A stretch of 64,000 nt of DNA. It comes from Limnohabitans sp. B9-3. Its GTDB lineage: Bacteria; Pseudomonadota; Gammaproteobacteria; Burkholderiales; Burkholderiaceae_C. The notes under the pieces were generated by a model. That model searched no databases and was not told the DNA's origin. It saw only the letters and a list, made by a program, of their open reading frames with translations. This document shows, piece by piece, positions 28,436 to 38,344 of the stretch. Both the position numbers and the translations under genes were made by a program. The DNA lies in NCBI RefSeq assembly GCF_002778325.1, contig NZ_NESI01000006.1, positions 1 to 64,000 on the forward strand, given 5' to 3'. Position 1 is the first letter of the stretch. Each line of letters opens with the position of its first letter.

Positions 28436-29491
28436 TTAAGACGTGCAGGATATGGATAACTTCGTCATCGAAAAAGGGCTTTGAGCAGTTGACTCTCTCA
28501 CAATTAATTCGGCTTCAACGATCTGTGAAGGTGGATTTTTTTTGTTGATCAAATCGAACATAGCCTTTGCCGCAGACACCCCAATTTCATAAACAGATTG
28601 ACGCACCGAAGTGAGAGGCGGTAGCGTAAACGCTGAATGTGGCAAGTCATCAAAACCAATGAGGGAAACATCTTCGGGCACGCTCAAACCAGCTTTGTGG
28701 AGTGCCAACCGAGCGCCATAGGCCATTTGATCGTTAGCAGCAATGATGGCCGTGAATTCTGTTTTATTGGCTAAAAGTGAATTAACCGCACGAAATCCAC
28801 CTGACTCAAGGAAGTCACTCTCAATCACGAGGTTCTTGTCACTGAACATTTTCAAACGCTTCAATTCTTTTTTAAAGCCGTGTAGGCGTTGCTTAGCATC
28901 GGGGTGATCCAAGGGCCCCGATAAAAAGGCCACCTTTTGATGTCCCAAACGATTCAGATGCTTGACCGCTTGGGCCGCACCTTCGGCATTGTCGAAGTCA
29001 ATACTGAATAAATTGATTCCGCTAAGTTGGCGACCTGTCACTACAACCGGAATTGACTTTGCGAGTTCAATCAGTGTGTCATCTGAGAGCTTGCCAGTTA
29101 AAACAATGATGCCATCTACTTTTCTATCAAGCAAAAGTTGGATGCGTTTTTGCTCTTCTGCCTCGTTCCAGTGACCACTTACAAAAAGCGGCGAGTAATG
29201 CGCATTGTTGAGCTCATCTTCAATCCCACGCAAAGCCTCACCGTAATAGGGGCTATCGATAAATTGCGTGAGGACACCAATGCTCATGGTGCGTCCGCCA
29301 GCAAGACTCCGCGCCGCAGGGTCAGGTCGGAAACCAAGCTCCTTGATCACTGCCTTTACTAGCGCTTTTTTATCATCACTGACCTGTGCTGTCCCATTCA
29401 GGATTCGAGACACCGTGCTAGGTGACACCCCAGCTTTTTTTGCCACCATACCCAATGTGGCGCGGGGAGTTATGGCTGTAGTTGAGGGCAT
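28436..29491 (-). CDS. LacI-family transcriptional regulator of the glucan locus
   Basis: The protein has 351 aa. Residues about 11-33 form the classic helix-turn-helix (ATLGMVAKKAGVSPSTVSRI) with hinge helix RPDPAARSLAGGRTMSIGVL. The rest is a periplasmic-binding-protein-like sensor domain (FIDSPYYGEALRGIEDELNN, VSLIGFDDLPHSAFTLPPLT). It lies inside the glucan locus between the GH16 gene and the large lipoprotein. It is the obvious candidate to bind the three TGAAAGCGCTTTCA palindromes and to be released by a beta-glucan-derived sugar. No perfect operator lies before its own start. Confidence 0.93.
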   Translation of the reverse strand: MPSTTAITPRATLGMVAKKAGVSPSTVSRILNGTAQVSDDKKALVKAVIKELGFRPDPAARSLAGGRTMSIGVLTQFIDSPYYGEALRGIEDELNNAHYSPLFVSGHWNEAEEQKRIQLLLDRKVDGIIVLTGKLSDDTLIELAKSIPVVVTGRQLSGINLFSIDFDNAEGAAQAVKHLNRLGHQKVAFLSGPLDHPDAKQRLHGFKKELKRLKMFSDKNLVIESDFLESGGFRAVNSLLANKTEFTAIIAANDQMAYGARLALHKAGLSVPEDVSLIGFDDLPHSAFTLPPLTSVRQSVYEIGVSAAKAMFDLINKKNPPSQIVEAELIVRESTAQSPFSMTKLSISCTS

Positions 29492-29566
29492 GATCTATAA
29501 AATTGACAGGTTATGAGTTGCATGCGTTCTAAAGTTATGACTTTTGGAAGCAACACCTATTGTCAA

Positions 29567-30514
29567 TCATGAAGGCGGTTGCCAAACTTTCACATAATCG
29601 ACTTTCATGGTCATGTTTGGCAAGTCTCCAGCATTGAAAACGCCTCCTAAATTACCGCCTACGGCGACATTCAAAAGAACAAAAGCAGGCTGCGAAAAAG
29701 GCCAATTATCTGAAGTTGCATTTGCGGGCCTCTTAAATGAAAACGTCGGCGTACCGTCCACACCCATCAAAATTTCGTTAGCACTCCAATGCAATTGAAA
29801 TTTGTGAAACTCGGTGCACATATTCGCAACGTTGGCCTTGGCATATAAAAGACCAGCCGAAGTACCCCAATGGTTGGTGGTCGAATGGACACCCGACTGA
29901 ACTTGGTTAGGTTGTGCTGTGAATTGGCCGCCAAACCATTCCATGATGTCGATCTCACCGCGCGCAGGCCAAACTCCTGCCCTGCCCATCATCCAAATGG
30001 CTGGCCAAGCGCCTGCCACACATGGAACTTTTGCACGAATTTCATAGAACCCATACGGTGTTGAATTCAATGCCGCGAAATAACTAGGCGTATTGGTGTG
30101 CATTCGCGCTGAAGTGACGCTAACACCACGGGCTTGTATGGCGCTCAATACATCAGGTTGGTTAGCAGAGTCACCCTTAGCCATGTCATCAGCAGTAATT
30201 CCCACAACCGGCTGGATCACCAATTGACCATTTGCATCAATGAACGAGTTCTTAGCTTGAGCGGTGTAATACTGTTTTTCAGCATTCCCCCAAACCGATC
30301 CACCCAATAATGGGGATCCAATGTCATAAGACCAAGTACTACTCGGACTTCCGGGCAATGAAAACTCATCAGACCATTTCAATATATAGGCACTGGGAAG
30401 CGTCAGATCAAGACTAACAGCTGTGATGAGATCACCACCACCACCACCACCACCACAAGCTGTCAAACTTGCAAGGCTGAGAATTGCGAGCTTAAATTTA
30501 GAACGTGTAAACAA
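29567..30514 (-). CDS. GH16 family beta-glucanase lipoprotein (laminarinase-type)
   Basis: The protein has 315 aa. A lipoprotein signal ends in LSLASLTACGGGGGGG. The GH16 catalytic motif GEIDIMEWFG gives nucleophile Glu187, Asp189 and acid/base Glu192; the order ExDxxE with the extra residue is typical of laminarinases. WPAIWMMGR and the C-terminal MKVDYVKVWQ are also family hallmarks. The preferred start is TTG 30514, which has AGGGGTG upstream and gives a compact signal peptide; ATG 30562 is an alternative that overlaps the porin gene by 65 bases. It should cut beta-1,3-glucans at the cell surface. It shares a transcript with the porin. Confidence 0.9.
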   Translation of the reverse strand: MFTRSKFKLAILSLASLTACGGGGGGGDLITAVSLDLTLPSAYILKWSDEFSLPGSPSSTWSYDIGSPLLGGSVWGNAEKQYYTAQAKNSFIDANGQLVIQPVVGITADDMAKGDSANQPDVLSAIQARGVSVTSARMHTNTPSYFAALNSTPYGFYEIRAKVPCVAGAWPAIWMMGRAGVWPARGEIDIMEWFGGQFTAQPNQVQSGVHSTTNHWGTSAGLLYAKANVANMCTEFHKFQLHWSANEILMGVDGTPTFSFKRPANATSDNWPFSQPAFVLLNVAVGGNLGGVFNAGDLPNMTMKVDYVKVWQPPS

Positions 30515-31778
30515 GACCCACCCCTGCCCAGTTCCCTGATTTAGCGACGCGTGAGTCGACACCTGTGAAAGCTGCGTGCCCGGGCATGCTCAAAGGTGCT
30601 AAACCTTTGTGGCCGAAATTCACCATGCCACCAAAACCGTAGACAGAGAATCCTGGTTCAATTTCGTAACCAACACCTAAAGTATTGAGCATCATGCTGT
30701 TCGATTGGCCACGTTCGACCGGGTTGCTGGTGTTGGCTTTACCCAAATAAACCACGCCTGTATTCACGGACCACTTGGGCATGAACTTGTAAACAACACC
30801 CAAGCTGAAGTCGGTGGACGTCGCGCTGTAACTCGGTCCTGTGAGGCTGCTGATGTTGAACATGTCGTTCCACAAGTCATTGCCTTGTGCATCTTGACCT
30901 AACCATGTCGCTTTGTTTCCGCTCCAGCGATTGAAACGAATGCCAGTCAAGACCTCGGTCTTGGCGTTCATCTGATAGCGAGACATCAACATCACAATGG
31001 ATTGCTTGTTGCCCTCGGCAATCAAATTTTCTTTCGAAGCATCATTGGTGATGCCTTTGAAAGGTCCATGCCCCCAAGCCATGGGCATACCGTTCGTTGC
31101 AGACTGTGCTGTGGCATCCAAAATCAACGGACCATTCACGTATTTGGCATAAACCTCGTAAAACTGTGGTTTGTGCTTTGAATATCCTGCACCGCCTTGG
31201 TCGTAAGTCAGCTCGAGGTGCAAGTCACCGCCGTTGACATCCATCAGTGGCAAACCGTAACGAACCGCATTGGTTAACAAACCATACCCGGCACCACTAG
31301 AAGCCCACGGATCTGCAACACCAAATTTTGTCCCATAAGGAAAGTCCGCAACGCTCCATCCTCTGGTGGGAAATGCACCAACTTGCAAACTGCCATAGTC
31401 TTCGTGCAAAAGAGTGGCATTTTTTTCGTACCAGACGCCAGGAATGTCGACCTTGCCATCACGCCAACGTTGACTGAGCAGCCCTTTGACTTTGAAGCCC
31501 TGCCCCAAATCAAACTCTTTGGTGCCGATATAAGGTTGTGCGAGGCTGACGTTCCCCCCCTTGGTTCCATACACTTTGCCATTGGCAATCTCATCAGCCC
31601 AAGGGCGGTGGCGGGCTTCGTTTGGAAACAATTGACAGTCCGAACATTGATTAGTCGCACGGGATGTTTCAATTTTGACAAATCCATTGAGAGTCAATGG
31701 CCCAATGTCGACCGCACCAACAAAGGCTGGAATAGTCAGTGCTATGACCCCAGAGATTTTTTTATAGAGTAAATTCAT
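30498..31778 (-). CDS. Outer-membrane porin of the glucan locus
   Basis: The protein has 426 aa. A signal peptide (KKISGVIALTIPAFVGAVDI) is followed by amphipathic beta-strand patterns through to a C-terminal aromatic residue (GNWAGVGLVYTF), the outer-membrane insertion signature. The start at 31778 was chosen because the upstream ATG lies inside the operator, whereas AAGGA precedes 31778. It probably admits gluco-oligosaccharides made by GH16/GH81. The specific porin family is not recognised. No TonB-dependent receptor or SusD homologue is present, so uptake differs from Bacteroidota-type loci. Cys53/Cys56 (NQCSDCQ) near the N-terminus are unusual for a porin. Confidence 0.8.
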   Translation of the reverse strand: MNLLYKKISGVIALTIPAFVGAVDIGPLTLNGFVKIETSRATNQCSDCQLFPNEARHRPWADEIANGKVYGTKGGNVSLAQPYIGTKEFDLGQGFKVKGLLSQRWRDGKVDIPGVWYEKNATLLHEDYGSLQVGAFPTRGWSVADFPYGTKFGVADPWASSGAGYGLLTNAVRYGLPLMDVNGGDLHLELTYDQGGAGYSKHKPQFYEVYAKYVNGPLILDATAQSATNGMPMAWGHGPFKGITNDASKENLIAEGNKQSIVMLMSRYQMNAKTEVLTGIRFNRWSGNKATWLGQDAQGNDLWNDMFNISSLTGPSYSATSTDFSLGVVYKFMPKWSVNTGVVYLGKANTSNPVERGQSNSMMLNTLGVGYEIEPGFSVYGFGGMVNFGHKGLAPLSMPGHAAFTGVDSRVAKSGNWAGVGLVYTF

Positions 31779-31790
31779 TTTTTTCCTTAA

Positions 31791-31804
31791 TGAAAGCGCT
31801 TTCA
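31791..31804. promoter_or_regulatory. LacI-type operator 2 (porin-GH16 unit)
   Basis: This is the perfect palindrome TGAAAGCGCTTTCA, the same 14-mer as operators 1 and 3. It is centred about 20 bases before the porin start, with a -10-like TATGTT a few bases upstream. It shows that porin and GH16 form a separate transcription unit from the ABC/GH1/GH81 genes. Confidence 0.9.
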
Positions 31805-31872
31805 TGGAAACATATTTGAGCGCAACAAACTTGTTAGAAAGATTGTGGTTTTCCCTTAATTCAGAAAGTATT

Positions 31873-34134
31873 TCAGGGTGAAACCGTGAGAACTAAAGGT
31901 AGAGCTTTCAAGACTTGCCCATCGCTGAAACGAACATCCACAGGCGACCTTGTCGGGTTGTAAGCCATGTAGGTGCGCTTGCCATTGGCTGCTTTAAAAC
32001 TGGCATAAAACTTGGTGTTCGCCGTGATGCCCAAGTCAGGTGTACCCACTTCATTCAGAAAAAACAACCAATGTTGCGCATGCGTTCGGGTGTCTCCAAG
32101 CTCGATAGAACCCCATTCTTTCCAGAGCTCAAGGCCTTTTTTAGGATCGACCAGCGCAACGTATTTGGCAAACAAGTCTTGCCAAATATCGTCGGGCTTT
32201 GCGCGCTTACCCCTGCCCTGATAAATGTCAATTTCTTGCTCCAAGGCCGCCATATTTTTGTGCGTAAAAGCAGGACTCGCAGCCAGGTAAGTCGACGATG
32301 CGGTCAACGGCAACAAATTGATGCCGTGAATTTGTCGTGGCTCATCAATCCACCATGTGTTGTGCGCCAACTTGCCACCAAACAGCATGCTGACTTCGAC
32401 GTTTTTGTACTCAGGCGGTAAGGTCAAGCCATGGATGTCAAACCAGTAGTGGTTGATGGATTGAATTTCCGTGGCGTACAAATAAGTGCCCAGATCAACC
32501 AAATCTTGACGCCCCTGCAAGCTACCCCACAACATCAACCCCACCCACGCATTGATGGCTTCAGACGATGACTCTTGGTTGTTGCCATCGGGTGACATCC
32601 CCGTACCCGACGCCCAAGAGTGCCCTTCATACGGGTCAAAGTTACGCAAATAAGGAAAGTCTTTTCGGCCACGTTGTGCGGTTGCGATGTCGGCCACCAG
32701 CAGATCGATCATGCCGCCCCACTTCTCTGCCTTGATCCACTCAGGGTCTCGCATGCCAATATCGGCTGCTGCACGAATCCAGTAACCGTAGTGGAAATGG
32801 TGGTCATTCATGTCCTTGACGGCATCGTATTCCTCGGGATAACTCGCCACCGTGCCCAGTGTTGGGCTGTAGTGAAAGTAAGTACGGTCGCTTTGCCCTG
32901 ACAGCCATTCTTCCGCACGTTTTTTAATGAGCGCTAGTAATTTATCGCGGGTTGCCGTTTCGCCTTGCACATCGGCCACCGTCATCAACTGGCTGATACG
33001 CTGAAGACCCTTGCCTTGCCAATAGGGACCTTGACCGATTTCAAGCATCATGCGTCGCGCACGGCTCGATTCTTTGGACAAGTTAGACACAATCGCTTGG
33101 CTACTCTTCGGGTCTTTGACGCCCGGCCAATACGGCACAAAGCCCTGAGAAACATGTCTCGTTGTGAAACTATTTGAGGCATAAAACTTCAACTCACCAC
33201 GAATGCTGGGCAATGTACCAACTGCAACGGACGGAAGCTCTTTGTTGCCAAAGTAATGGTGCGGATAGAGACCTACGATGGTTGGCGCTTGTGCGCCTTC
33301 TTTGGTTTGAGTCTCTACATGAAATGAAGTCACCACTTCGCTCTTGTCTTGGTCGACACGAAACTCTGCTTTGGTGTTGCTGATGTGGCTGTAAGCGCTA
33401 GCCAAGAACTGATGCACTGTGCCGTCAAGCTCATTGGGCATGACCGCTACAGACATGTAGCGTTTGGCCGCTGGCAAATTCAAAGTCCAAGCTCGCCCTC
33501 CCTGTTGCCAGGTACCCCCCGTGGGGGCAAAAGCAGCATATGTTTTAGATCCGCCCTTGATGATCAAGACGCGCGCATCTTTGGACCAAATATGTGCTTG
33601 CAAATCAGCACCGAAATCTAACCCCAAATCACCCTGACTCAAAGTTGCAAACACGAACGGACTGCCATGCGCAATCGTCGTTGTGAGCGACTGATCTTTG
33701 CTGGGGAAACGAATGTCAACGGACCAGTCACCATGGCCCGCTAGCAATGCCGCTTCAGGTTGAAAGCTCAAAGGTCTCAGCGTGATGTCTGCTGCATGCG
33801 GGTAAGTCACCTCAACGTCTTTGCGGTCTGTTGGCGTGATGACCTTTTTAGGGAACCCAATCTCTAGGCCCTTCTCCGTTGCTTTGGCCGTCAAAGGCAA
33901 AGCATGCAAGACCTCAGACCAGCGTGTGAACATCACCGACGAATACCACTGGTTTGTGGGCGCGGCGCGTTGCAGCATCTCTGGGGTGCGAAATGGCGCT
34001 TCAGGTACTTTTTGATCGGCTGTACTGGTCTGAGTTCGCCAGCCACCCGCTCCCACCTGAACGACACCTGTGGAAGCATGAGAAAGCGCGGCTGTCAATA
34101 ACAGCGTCGCCACGAGTGCATTGAGTTTTTTCAT
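31873..34134 (-). CDS. GH81 family endo-beta-1,3-glucanase
   Basis: The protein has 753 aa with a signal peptide (LNALVATLLLTAALSHA). The GH81 family pattern is clear: N-terminal PTNQWYSSVMFTRW, then MNDHHFHYGYWIRAAADIG, and the catalytic region WASGTGMSPDGNNQESSSEA with paired glutamates Glu521 and Glu525. GH81 enzymes invert the anomeric centre and release laminari-oligosaccharides from long beta-1,3-glucans. It is the last gene of the ABC-importer operon, 29 bases after the ATPase gene. The protein should act in the periplasm or outside. ATG 34134 gives the proper signal peptide. Confidence 0.93.
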   Translation of the reverse strand: MKKLNALVATLLLTAALSHASTGVVQVGAGGWRTQTSTADQKVPEAPFRTPEMLQRAAPTNQWYSSVMFTRWSEVLHALPLTAKATEKGLEIGFPKKVITPTDRKDVEVTYPHAADITLRPLSFQPEAALLAGHGDWSVDIRFPSKDQSLTTTIAHGSPFVFATLSQGDLGLDFGADLQAHIWSKDARVLIIKGGSKTYAAFAPTGGTWQQGGRAWTLNLPAAKRYMSVAVMPNELDGTVHQFLASAYSHISNTKAEFRVDQDKSEVVTSFHVETQTKEGAQAPTIVGLYPHHYFGNKELPSVAVGTLPSIRGELKFYASNSFTTRHVSQGFVPYWPGVKDPKSSQAIVSNLSKESSRARRMMLEIGQGPYWQGKGLQRISQLMTVADVQGETATRDKLLALIKKRAEEWLSGQSDRTYFHYSPTLGTVASYPEEYDAVKDMNDHHFHYGYWIRAAADIGMRDPEWIKAEKWGGMIDLLVADIATAQRGRKDFPYLRNFDPYEGHSWASGTGMSPDGNNQESSSEAINAWVGLMLWGSLQGRQDLVDLGTYLYATEIQSINHYWFDIHGLTLPPEYKNVEVSMLFGGKLAHNTWWIDEPRQIHGINLLPLTASSTYLAASPAFTHKNMAALEQEIDIYQGRGKRAKPDDIWQDLFAKYVALVDPKKGLELWKEWGSIELGDTRTHAQHWLFFLNEVGTPDLGITANTKFYASFKAANGKRTYMAYNPTRSPVDVRFSDGQVLKALPLVLTVSP

Positions 34135-34163
34135 CACGGTATGTTTTTCCAATGTTGGCCAGG

Positions 34164-35237
34164 TCAATGCACCAAGCATCCCTGTGCATCAAAGACCAAT
34201 AAGTTTTTCCAATCCGGGGACAAGTGAATCGTCTGCCCCATGGACATGGCGCCGGCGTCATGTGTGAGCTTGACAGTGAGGAGTTCTGGCAAGTGAGGCA
34301 TGCGCACATAGACAATCGTGGCGTCGCCTAGGTTCTCCATGAACTCAATCACTCCTTTCAAACCTGTGTCGGCAATCGTGAGGTTCTCAGGCCGAACACC
34401 CAGCTTTGAACCTTGCATCAACTTGTGTTTGATCACAGCGAAGTGCGCATTCGCAGCCAAGACGTCTGCTCCGATCTGAATTACATCGAGAGATGTATCC
34501 AAGGTGTAGGGCAGCAAATTGATTTTGGGCGTGCCCAAAAATTGGGCCACAAACGTGTTGGCTGGTGAGGCATAGAGCTCCATAGGACGCCCAACTTGCT
34601 CAATGCGACCTTGGTTAAACACAGCAATGCGGCTGCCCAATGTCATGGCTTCTGTCTGATCGTGCGTCACGTAAATCATGGTCGTCTTGAGATCGGCGTG
34701 CAGCTTGGCCAACTCAATACGCATCTGAACGCGCAGTGCCGCATCCAAATTAGAAAGTGGCTCATCAAACAAGAAAACCTTGGGCCGTCTCACGATGGCG
34801 CGACCAATCGCCACCCGCTGGCGTTGCCCTCCAGACAACTGCTTGGGATAACGCTTGAGCAAGGGGGTCAGGCGCAATTTTTCGGCCGTGCTCAACACCA
34901 ACTCTGAAATGGCGGCTTTTGACAAACCTGCCATTCGCAAACTAAAACCCATGTTTTCTTCCACTGTCATGTGGGGATACAAGGCATAGCTTTGAAACAC
35001 CATCGCGACCCCACGGTCAGACGGGCTCTTTTGATTGACGATGTCACCACCAATCAAAATATCACCCGATGTCATGGACTCAAGACCGGCAATCATGCGC
35101 AGCATGGTGGATTTGCCGCAACCTGATGGCCCCACAAACACCATGAACTCCCCGTCCTGAACCTGCAAATTCAGTTGGGGAATGACCACGGTTTCTCCAA
35201 AACTTTTGGAGATATTTTTCAGTTCAATGTGTGCCAC
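34164..35237 (-). CDS. Sugar ABC transporter ATP-binding protein (MalK/UgpC type)
   Basis: The protein has 357 aa. It shows Walker A GPSGCGKST, signature LSGGQRQRVAIGRAIVRRPK, Walker B VFLFDEPLSNLDAALR and H-loop YVTHDQTEAM. A C-terminal TOBE/regulatory domain (about 240-357) is typical of CUT1 sugar importers. The start is GTG 35237, one base after the GH1 stop (TAA-A-GTG). It energises the two permeases encoded upstream in the same operon. Confidence 0.95.
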   Translation of the reverse strand: MAHIELKNISKSFGETVVIPQLNLQVQDGEFMVFVGPSGCGKSTMLRMIAGLESMTSGDILIGGDIVNQKSPSDRGVAMVFQSYALYPHMTVEENMGFSLRMAGLSKAAISELVLSTAEKLRLTPLLKRYPKQLSGGQRQRVAIGRAIVRRPKVFLFDEPLSNLDAALRVQMRIELAKLHADLKTTMIYVTHDQTEAMTLGSRIAVFNQGRIEQVGRPMELYASPANTFVAQFLGTPKINLLPYTLDTSLDVIQIGADVLAANAHFAVIKHKLMQGSKLGVRPENLTIADTGLKGVIEFMENLGDATIVYVRMPHLPELLTVKLTHDAGAMSMGQTIHLSPDWKNLLVFDAQGCLVH

Positions 35238-35238
35238 T

Positions 35239-36564
35239 TTAGTTACCGCCTAAAAACTTTTGGTACCACAGCGCGCTGTTTTTCAAGGTTCGCTTCTGAG
35301 TGGTGTAGTCCACATAAACCAGTCCAAATCGCTTTTCATAGCCACTGGCCCATTCAAAGTTATCCATCAAACTCCAAGCGAAATAGCCAGTCACAGGGAC
35401 GCCTTGCGCCATGGCGTCTTGGGTTGCAGCAATGTGGTCGTGAAAGTACTTCACGCGTGATGCGTCGTCGACCACACCATCAACCAATGCATCTTTGAAC
35501 GCAGCACCGTTCTCGGTGATCATCACGTCAGGCAGTTCGTAGTCCTTGTGCAGGCGACACAGCAACTCAGTCAACCCTTGCGGATAAACCTCCCAACCCA
35601 TATCAGTCACTTCATTGCCCGTGCTTTTGACATCCCAAGGGTTGCCTGTCGACGAGAAATTACGTGTGTAGTAATTCACGCCAATGAAGTCGAGCTTTTG
35701 GTGAATCATGGCCATGTCACCCGCTTGCACTTCTGGCATGTCACTGCCCAAATGCGCGATGACATCCTCTGGATAAAAACCCCGACTTAAGGGGTCCATG
35801 TACCAGCGCAAATTCAGACCGTCATCCAGATGAGCTTTCGCGACATCAGCAGGATCAGCACTGGCTGGGTAAATCGGCGATAGATTGAGCACAATCCCCA
35901 AGGGGGTTTGAATGCCCATTTCGCGCATCGCTTTCACAGCCATGCCGTGGCTGAGCAACAAATGGTGCGTGGCCATCATCGCAACAGCACGCGATTTAAT
36001 GCCCGGCGCAAAGATGCCATGTTCGTGCCCCAAGATGGCCACCACCCAAGGCTCGTTGTGCGTACAGATACTGTCGACCAGATGCGAAAAACGACGCGCA
36101 ACTTCTGTGGCATAGCGAACAAATTTTTTGCAAATCTCCCGATTGGCCCAACCGCCCTTGTCTTGCAAGGCTTGCGGCAAATCCCAGTGATTGAGGGTGA
36201 GATGTAGCTCAACACCGCGGCTTTTGAGTGCGGTCATCAAGTTCTCATAAAACTTAAATCCAGCCTCGTTCCACTCGCCCTCACCATCGGGTTGAACACG
36301 GGGCCAAGACATTGAAAACCGATAGGCGTTCACCCCCAATGAAGCGATCATGTCCACATCTTGTGGCCATAGGTGATAGTGGTCGCACGCGAGGTCACCG
36401 TTCGATTGATCGGCAATGTTTTTGGGGTCTTCACAAAACGTGTCCCAAATCGACTTGCCCTTGCCATCCGCTTGGTGAGCACCTTCAATTTGAAAAGACG
36501 AGGTCGCAACCCCCCATTTAAATTCAGCTGGAAACTGACGGCGATGAATGGTGTTTTTATACAT
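35239..36564 (-). CDS. GH1 family beta-glucosidase
   Basis: The protein has 441 aa, the normal GH1 length. The N-terminal family signature is FKWGVATSSFQIEGAHQADG. The acid/base is Glu171 in CTHNEPW and the nucleophile Glu351 in MITENGAA. The end has GYFAWSLMDNFEWASGYEKR. No signal peptide is present, so it acts in the cytoplasm, probably splitting imported laminari-oligosaccharides to glucose. It lies between permease and ATPase genes, so it is co-expressed with the importer. ATG 36564 begins the family-like N-terminus (MYKNTIHRRQFPAEF). Confidence 0.95.
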   Translation of the reverse strand: MYKNTIHRRQFPAEFKWGVATSSFQIEGAHQADGKGKSIWDTFCEDPKNIADQSNGDLACDHYHLWPQDVDMIASLGVNAYRFSMSWPRVQPDGEGEWNEAGFKFYENLMTALKSRGVELHLTLNHWDLPQALQDKGGWANREICKKFVRYATEVARRFSHLVDSICTHNEPWVVAILGHEHGIFAPGIKSRAVAMMATHHLLLSHGMAVKAMREMGIQTPLGIVLNLSPIYPASADPADVAKAHLDDGLNLRWYMDPLSRGFYPEDVIAHLGSDMPEVQAGDMAMIHQKLDFIGVNYYTRNFSSTGNPWDVKSTGNEVTDMGWEVYPQGLTELLCRLHKDYELPDVMITENGAAFKDALVDGVVDDASRVKYFHDHIAATQDAMAQGVPVTGYFAWSLMDNFEWASGYEKRFGLVYVDYTTQKRTLKNSALWYQKFLGGN

Positions 36565-36581
36565 TTTGAAATGACTAAGGT

Positions 36582-37424
36582 TCAACCGCGAACCGCGCCA
36601 GACGTCAATCCGTCGATGAGTCTGCGCGATGAAAAAACAAAAATGATGAGCAGAGGAATCACCGCAATGGCAGAGCCCGCCATCAACGCGCCCCACTCCG
36701 TATCAACGGGGCTTTGCACGCTGCGCAAGGCAAGAGGAAAGGTGTACATCTCAGGGGAACGCATCACCACCAGCGGGCCAATAAAGTTGTTCCAAGAGGC
36801 AATGAACGCAATCAAACCTAACGTGCCAAAGGCTGGGCCAAGCAAAGGAACAACCACACTCCAATAGATGCGCAACTCGCCACAACCGTCCATCCGTGCG
36901 GCTTCGATCAACTCTTTAGGAATCGCTGAAGAGATGTATTGACGCATCAAAAAGATACCCATCGCTGGTGCGGCGCCCGGCAAGTAAAGCGCTCGTGGTT
37001 GGTCGATCCAGTGGAGCGCATCCATGATCAAAAACGTGGGGATCATGCCCAAAAAGGCAGGCACCAACATCGTGCCCATCACCAAGGAAAACAAGGCGTT
37101 TTTGAACCGAAACTCGTAGACTGCAAACGCGAAACCCGCCATCGAACAAAACAGCAACGTCAAGCCCGTGCTCATGATGCCCACGTAAAGCGACCAGCCT
37201 AGGTTGGTCCAAAAAGGGATCTTCTTCATCAAGATCCCCATATTCGTGAAGAAATGGTCGCCAAAAAACAGGGGCGGTGGCACGCTGAAAATCTCGCTTC
37301 TAGGCAGTGTGGCAAACACAAACATGAAATAAAACGGGCCAAGCATCAGGGCCGCACCCAGCAAAAGCGCAATCCACCCGCCCCACCCCAATGTGCTGTC
37401 ATCGCTTTGTTGCACATGACTCAT
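36582..37424 (-). CDS. Sugar ABC transporter permease (MalG type)
   Basis: The protein has 280 aa and six hydrophobic helices. The cytoplasmic EAA loop, which contacts the ATPase, reads ELIEAARMDGCGELRIYWSV. ATG 37424 overlaps the stop of the other permease in ATGA. It is a CUT1 subfamily inner-membrane component paired with the gene at 37421-38344. Confidence 0.93.
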   Translation of the reverse strand: MSHVQQSDDSTLGWGGWIALLLGAALMLGPFYFMFVFATLPRSEIFSVPPPLFFGDHFFTNMGILMKKIPFWTNLGWSLYVGIMSTGLTLLFCSMAGFAFAVYEFRFKNALFSLVMGTMLVPAFLGMIPTFLIMDALHWIDQPRALYLPGAAPAMGIFLMRQYISSAIPKELIEAARMDGCGELRIYWSVVVPLLGPAFGTLGLIAFIASWNNFIGPLVVMRSPEMYTFPLALRSVQSPVDTEWGALMAGSAIAVIPLLIIFVFSSRRLIDGLTSGAVRG

Positions 37425-38344
37425 GACTGCCCCTCTTTGCTTTTGAATGCCCGGTTCGTCAAGACGGTCATGGCAAGAATGATGATGAACAGCATCCAAG
37501 AAATAGCGCTCGCTAGTCCATAGTCGTTGTAATCAAACGCCGTTCTGAACATGTACATCGCGGTGGTCATGCCTGCGTACTCCATGCCGCCCTTGCCTCC
37601 CGTCAAGATGAACGGCTCTTCAAATAACTGCAAGCCACCAATGATGGTGAGCGTGACCCCAAAAAACATGATGGGCTTGAGTTGAGGCAATGTGATGTAC
37701 CAAAACTGCTGCAAGCTTTTCGCACCATCCATGCGTGCTGCCTCGTATTGGTCGCGTGAAATGGCTTGCATCGCAGCCACATACAAAATCACGTTGAACC
37801 CGAGATACCGCCAAAACACGACAAAAGCAACAATCGGCTTGATGGTGCGCGGATCGCCCAGCCAATCCACATTTGCGCTGGGCAAGAGATGTTCAAAAAC
37901 CTGTGACTTAGCCAGAGATGTGAGCATGGCATTCACCATGCCGTAATCCGTAGAGAACAAGGTGCTGAACATCATGGCAATCGCCACCGTTGAGGTGATG
38001 TAGGGCAAGAAATACGCACCCATCACCGCGTTGCGCCATCGACCTAGCTTTTCGTTGATCAGATAAGCCAACGGGATCGCAACAAGGTGCTGCGGCAAAC
38101 CCGAGACAACCGCGAGCCAAAGGGTGTTGCCCAGCGAGGTCCACACCAAAGGATCTTCCAGAGCAAAAGACACATTCTCAAGCCCCACAAACTCCATCGA
38201 TGCCAAACCTTTGACCGGGTCCCAACTGTGAAACATCAGCACAAAGGAAAACAAAATGGGGAACAAGCCAAACACCAAAAACAAAATGATGAATGGGCTG
38301 ATCAGCACATAGGGCGCAACCGCGGGCTTGATGATGGGCTTCAT
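37421..38344 (-). CDS. Sugar ABC transporter permease (MalF type)
   Basis: The protein has 307 aa with six TM helices starting PYVLISPFIILFLVFGLFPI. The EAA loop reads YEAARMDGAKSLQQFWYITL. The start shares one base with the stop of the binding-protein gene (TGATG), so the importer genes are translationally coupled. It forms the heterodimeric channel with the MalG-type permease. Confidence 0.93.
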   Translation of the reverse strand: MKPIIKPAVAPYVLISPFIILFLVFGLFPILFSFVLMFHSWDPVKGLASMEFVGLENVSFALEDPLVWTSLGNTLWLAVVSGLPQHLVAIPLAYLINEKLGRWRNAVMGAYFLPYITSTVAIAMMFSTLFSTDYGMVNAMLTSLAKSQVFEHLLPSANVDWLGDPRTIKPIVAFVVFWRYLGFNVILYVAAMQAISRDQYEAARMDGAKSLQQFWYITLPQLKPIMFFGVTLTIIGGLQLFEEPFILTGGKGGMEYAGMTTAMYMFRTAFDYNDYGLASAISWMLFIIILAMTVLTNRAFKSKEGQS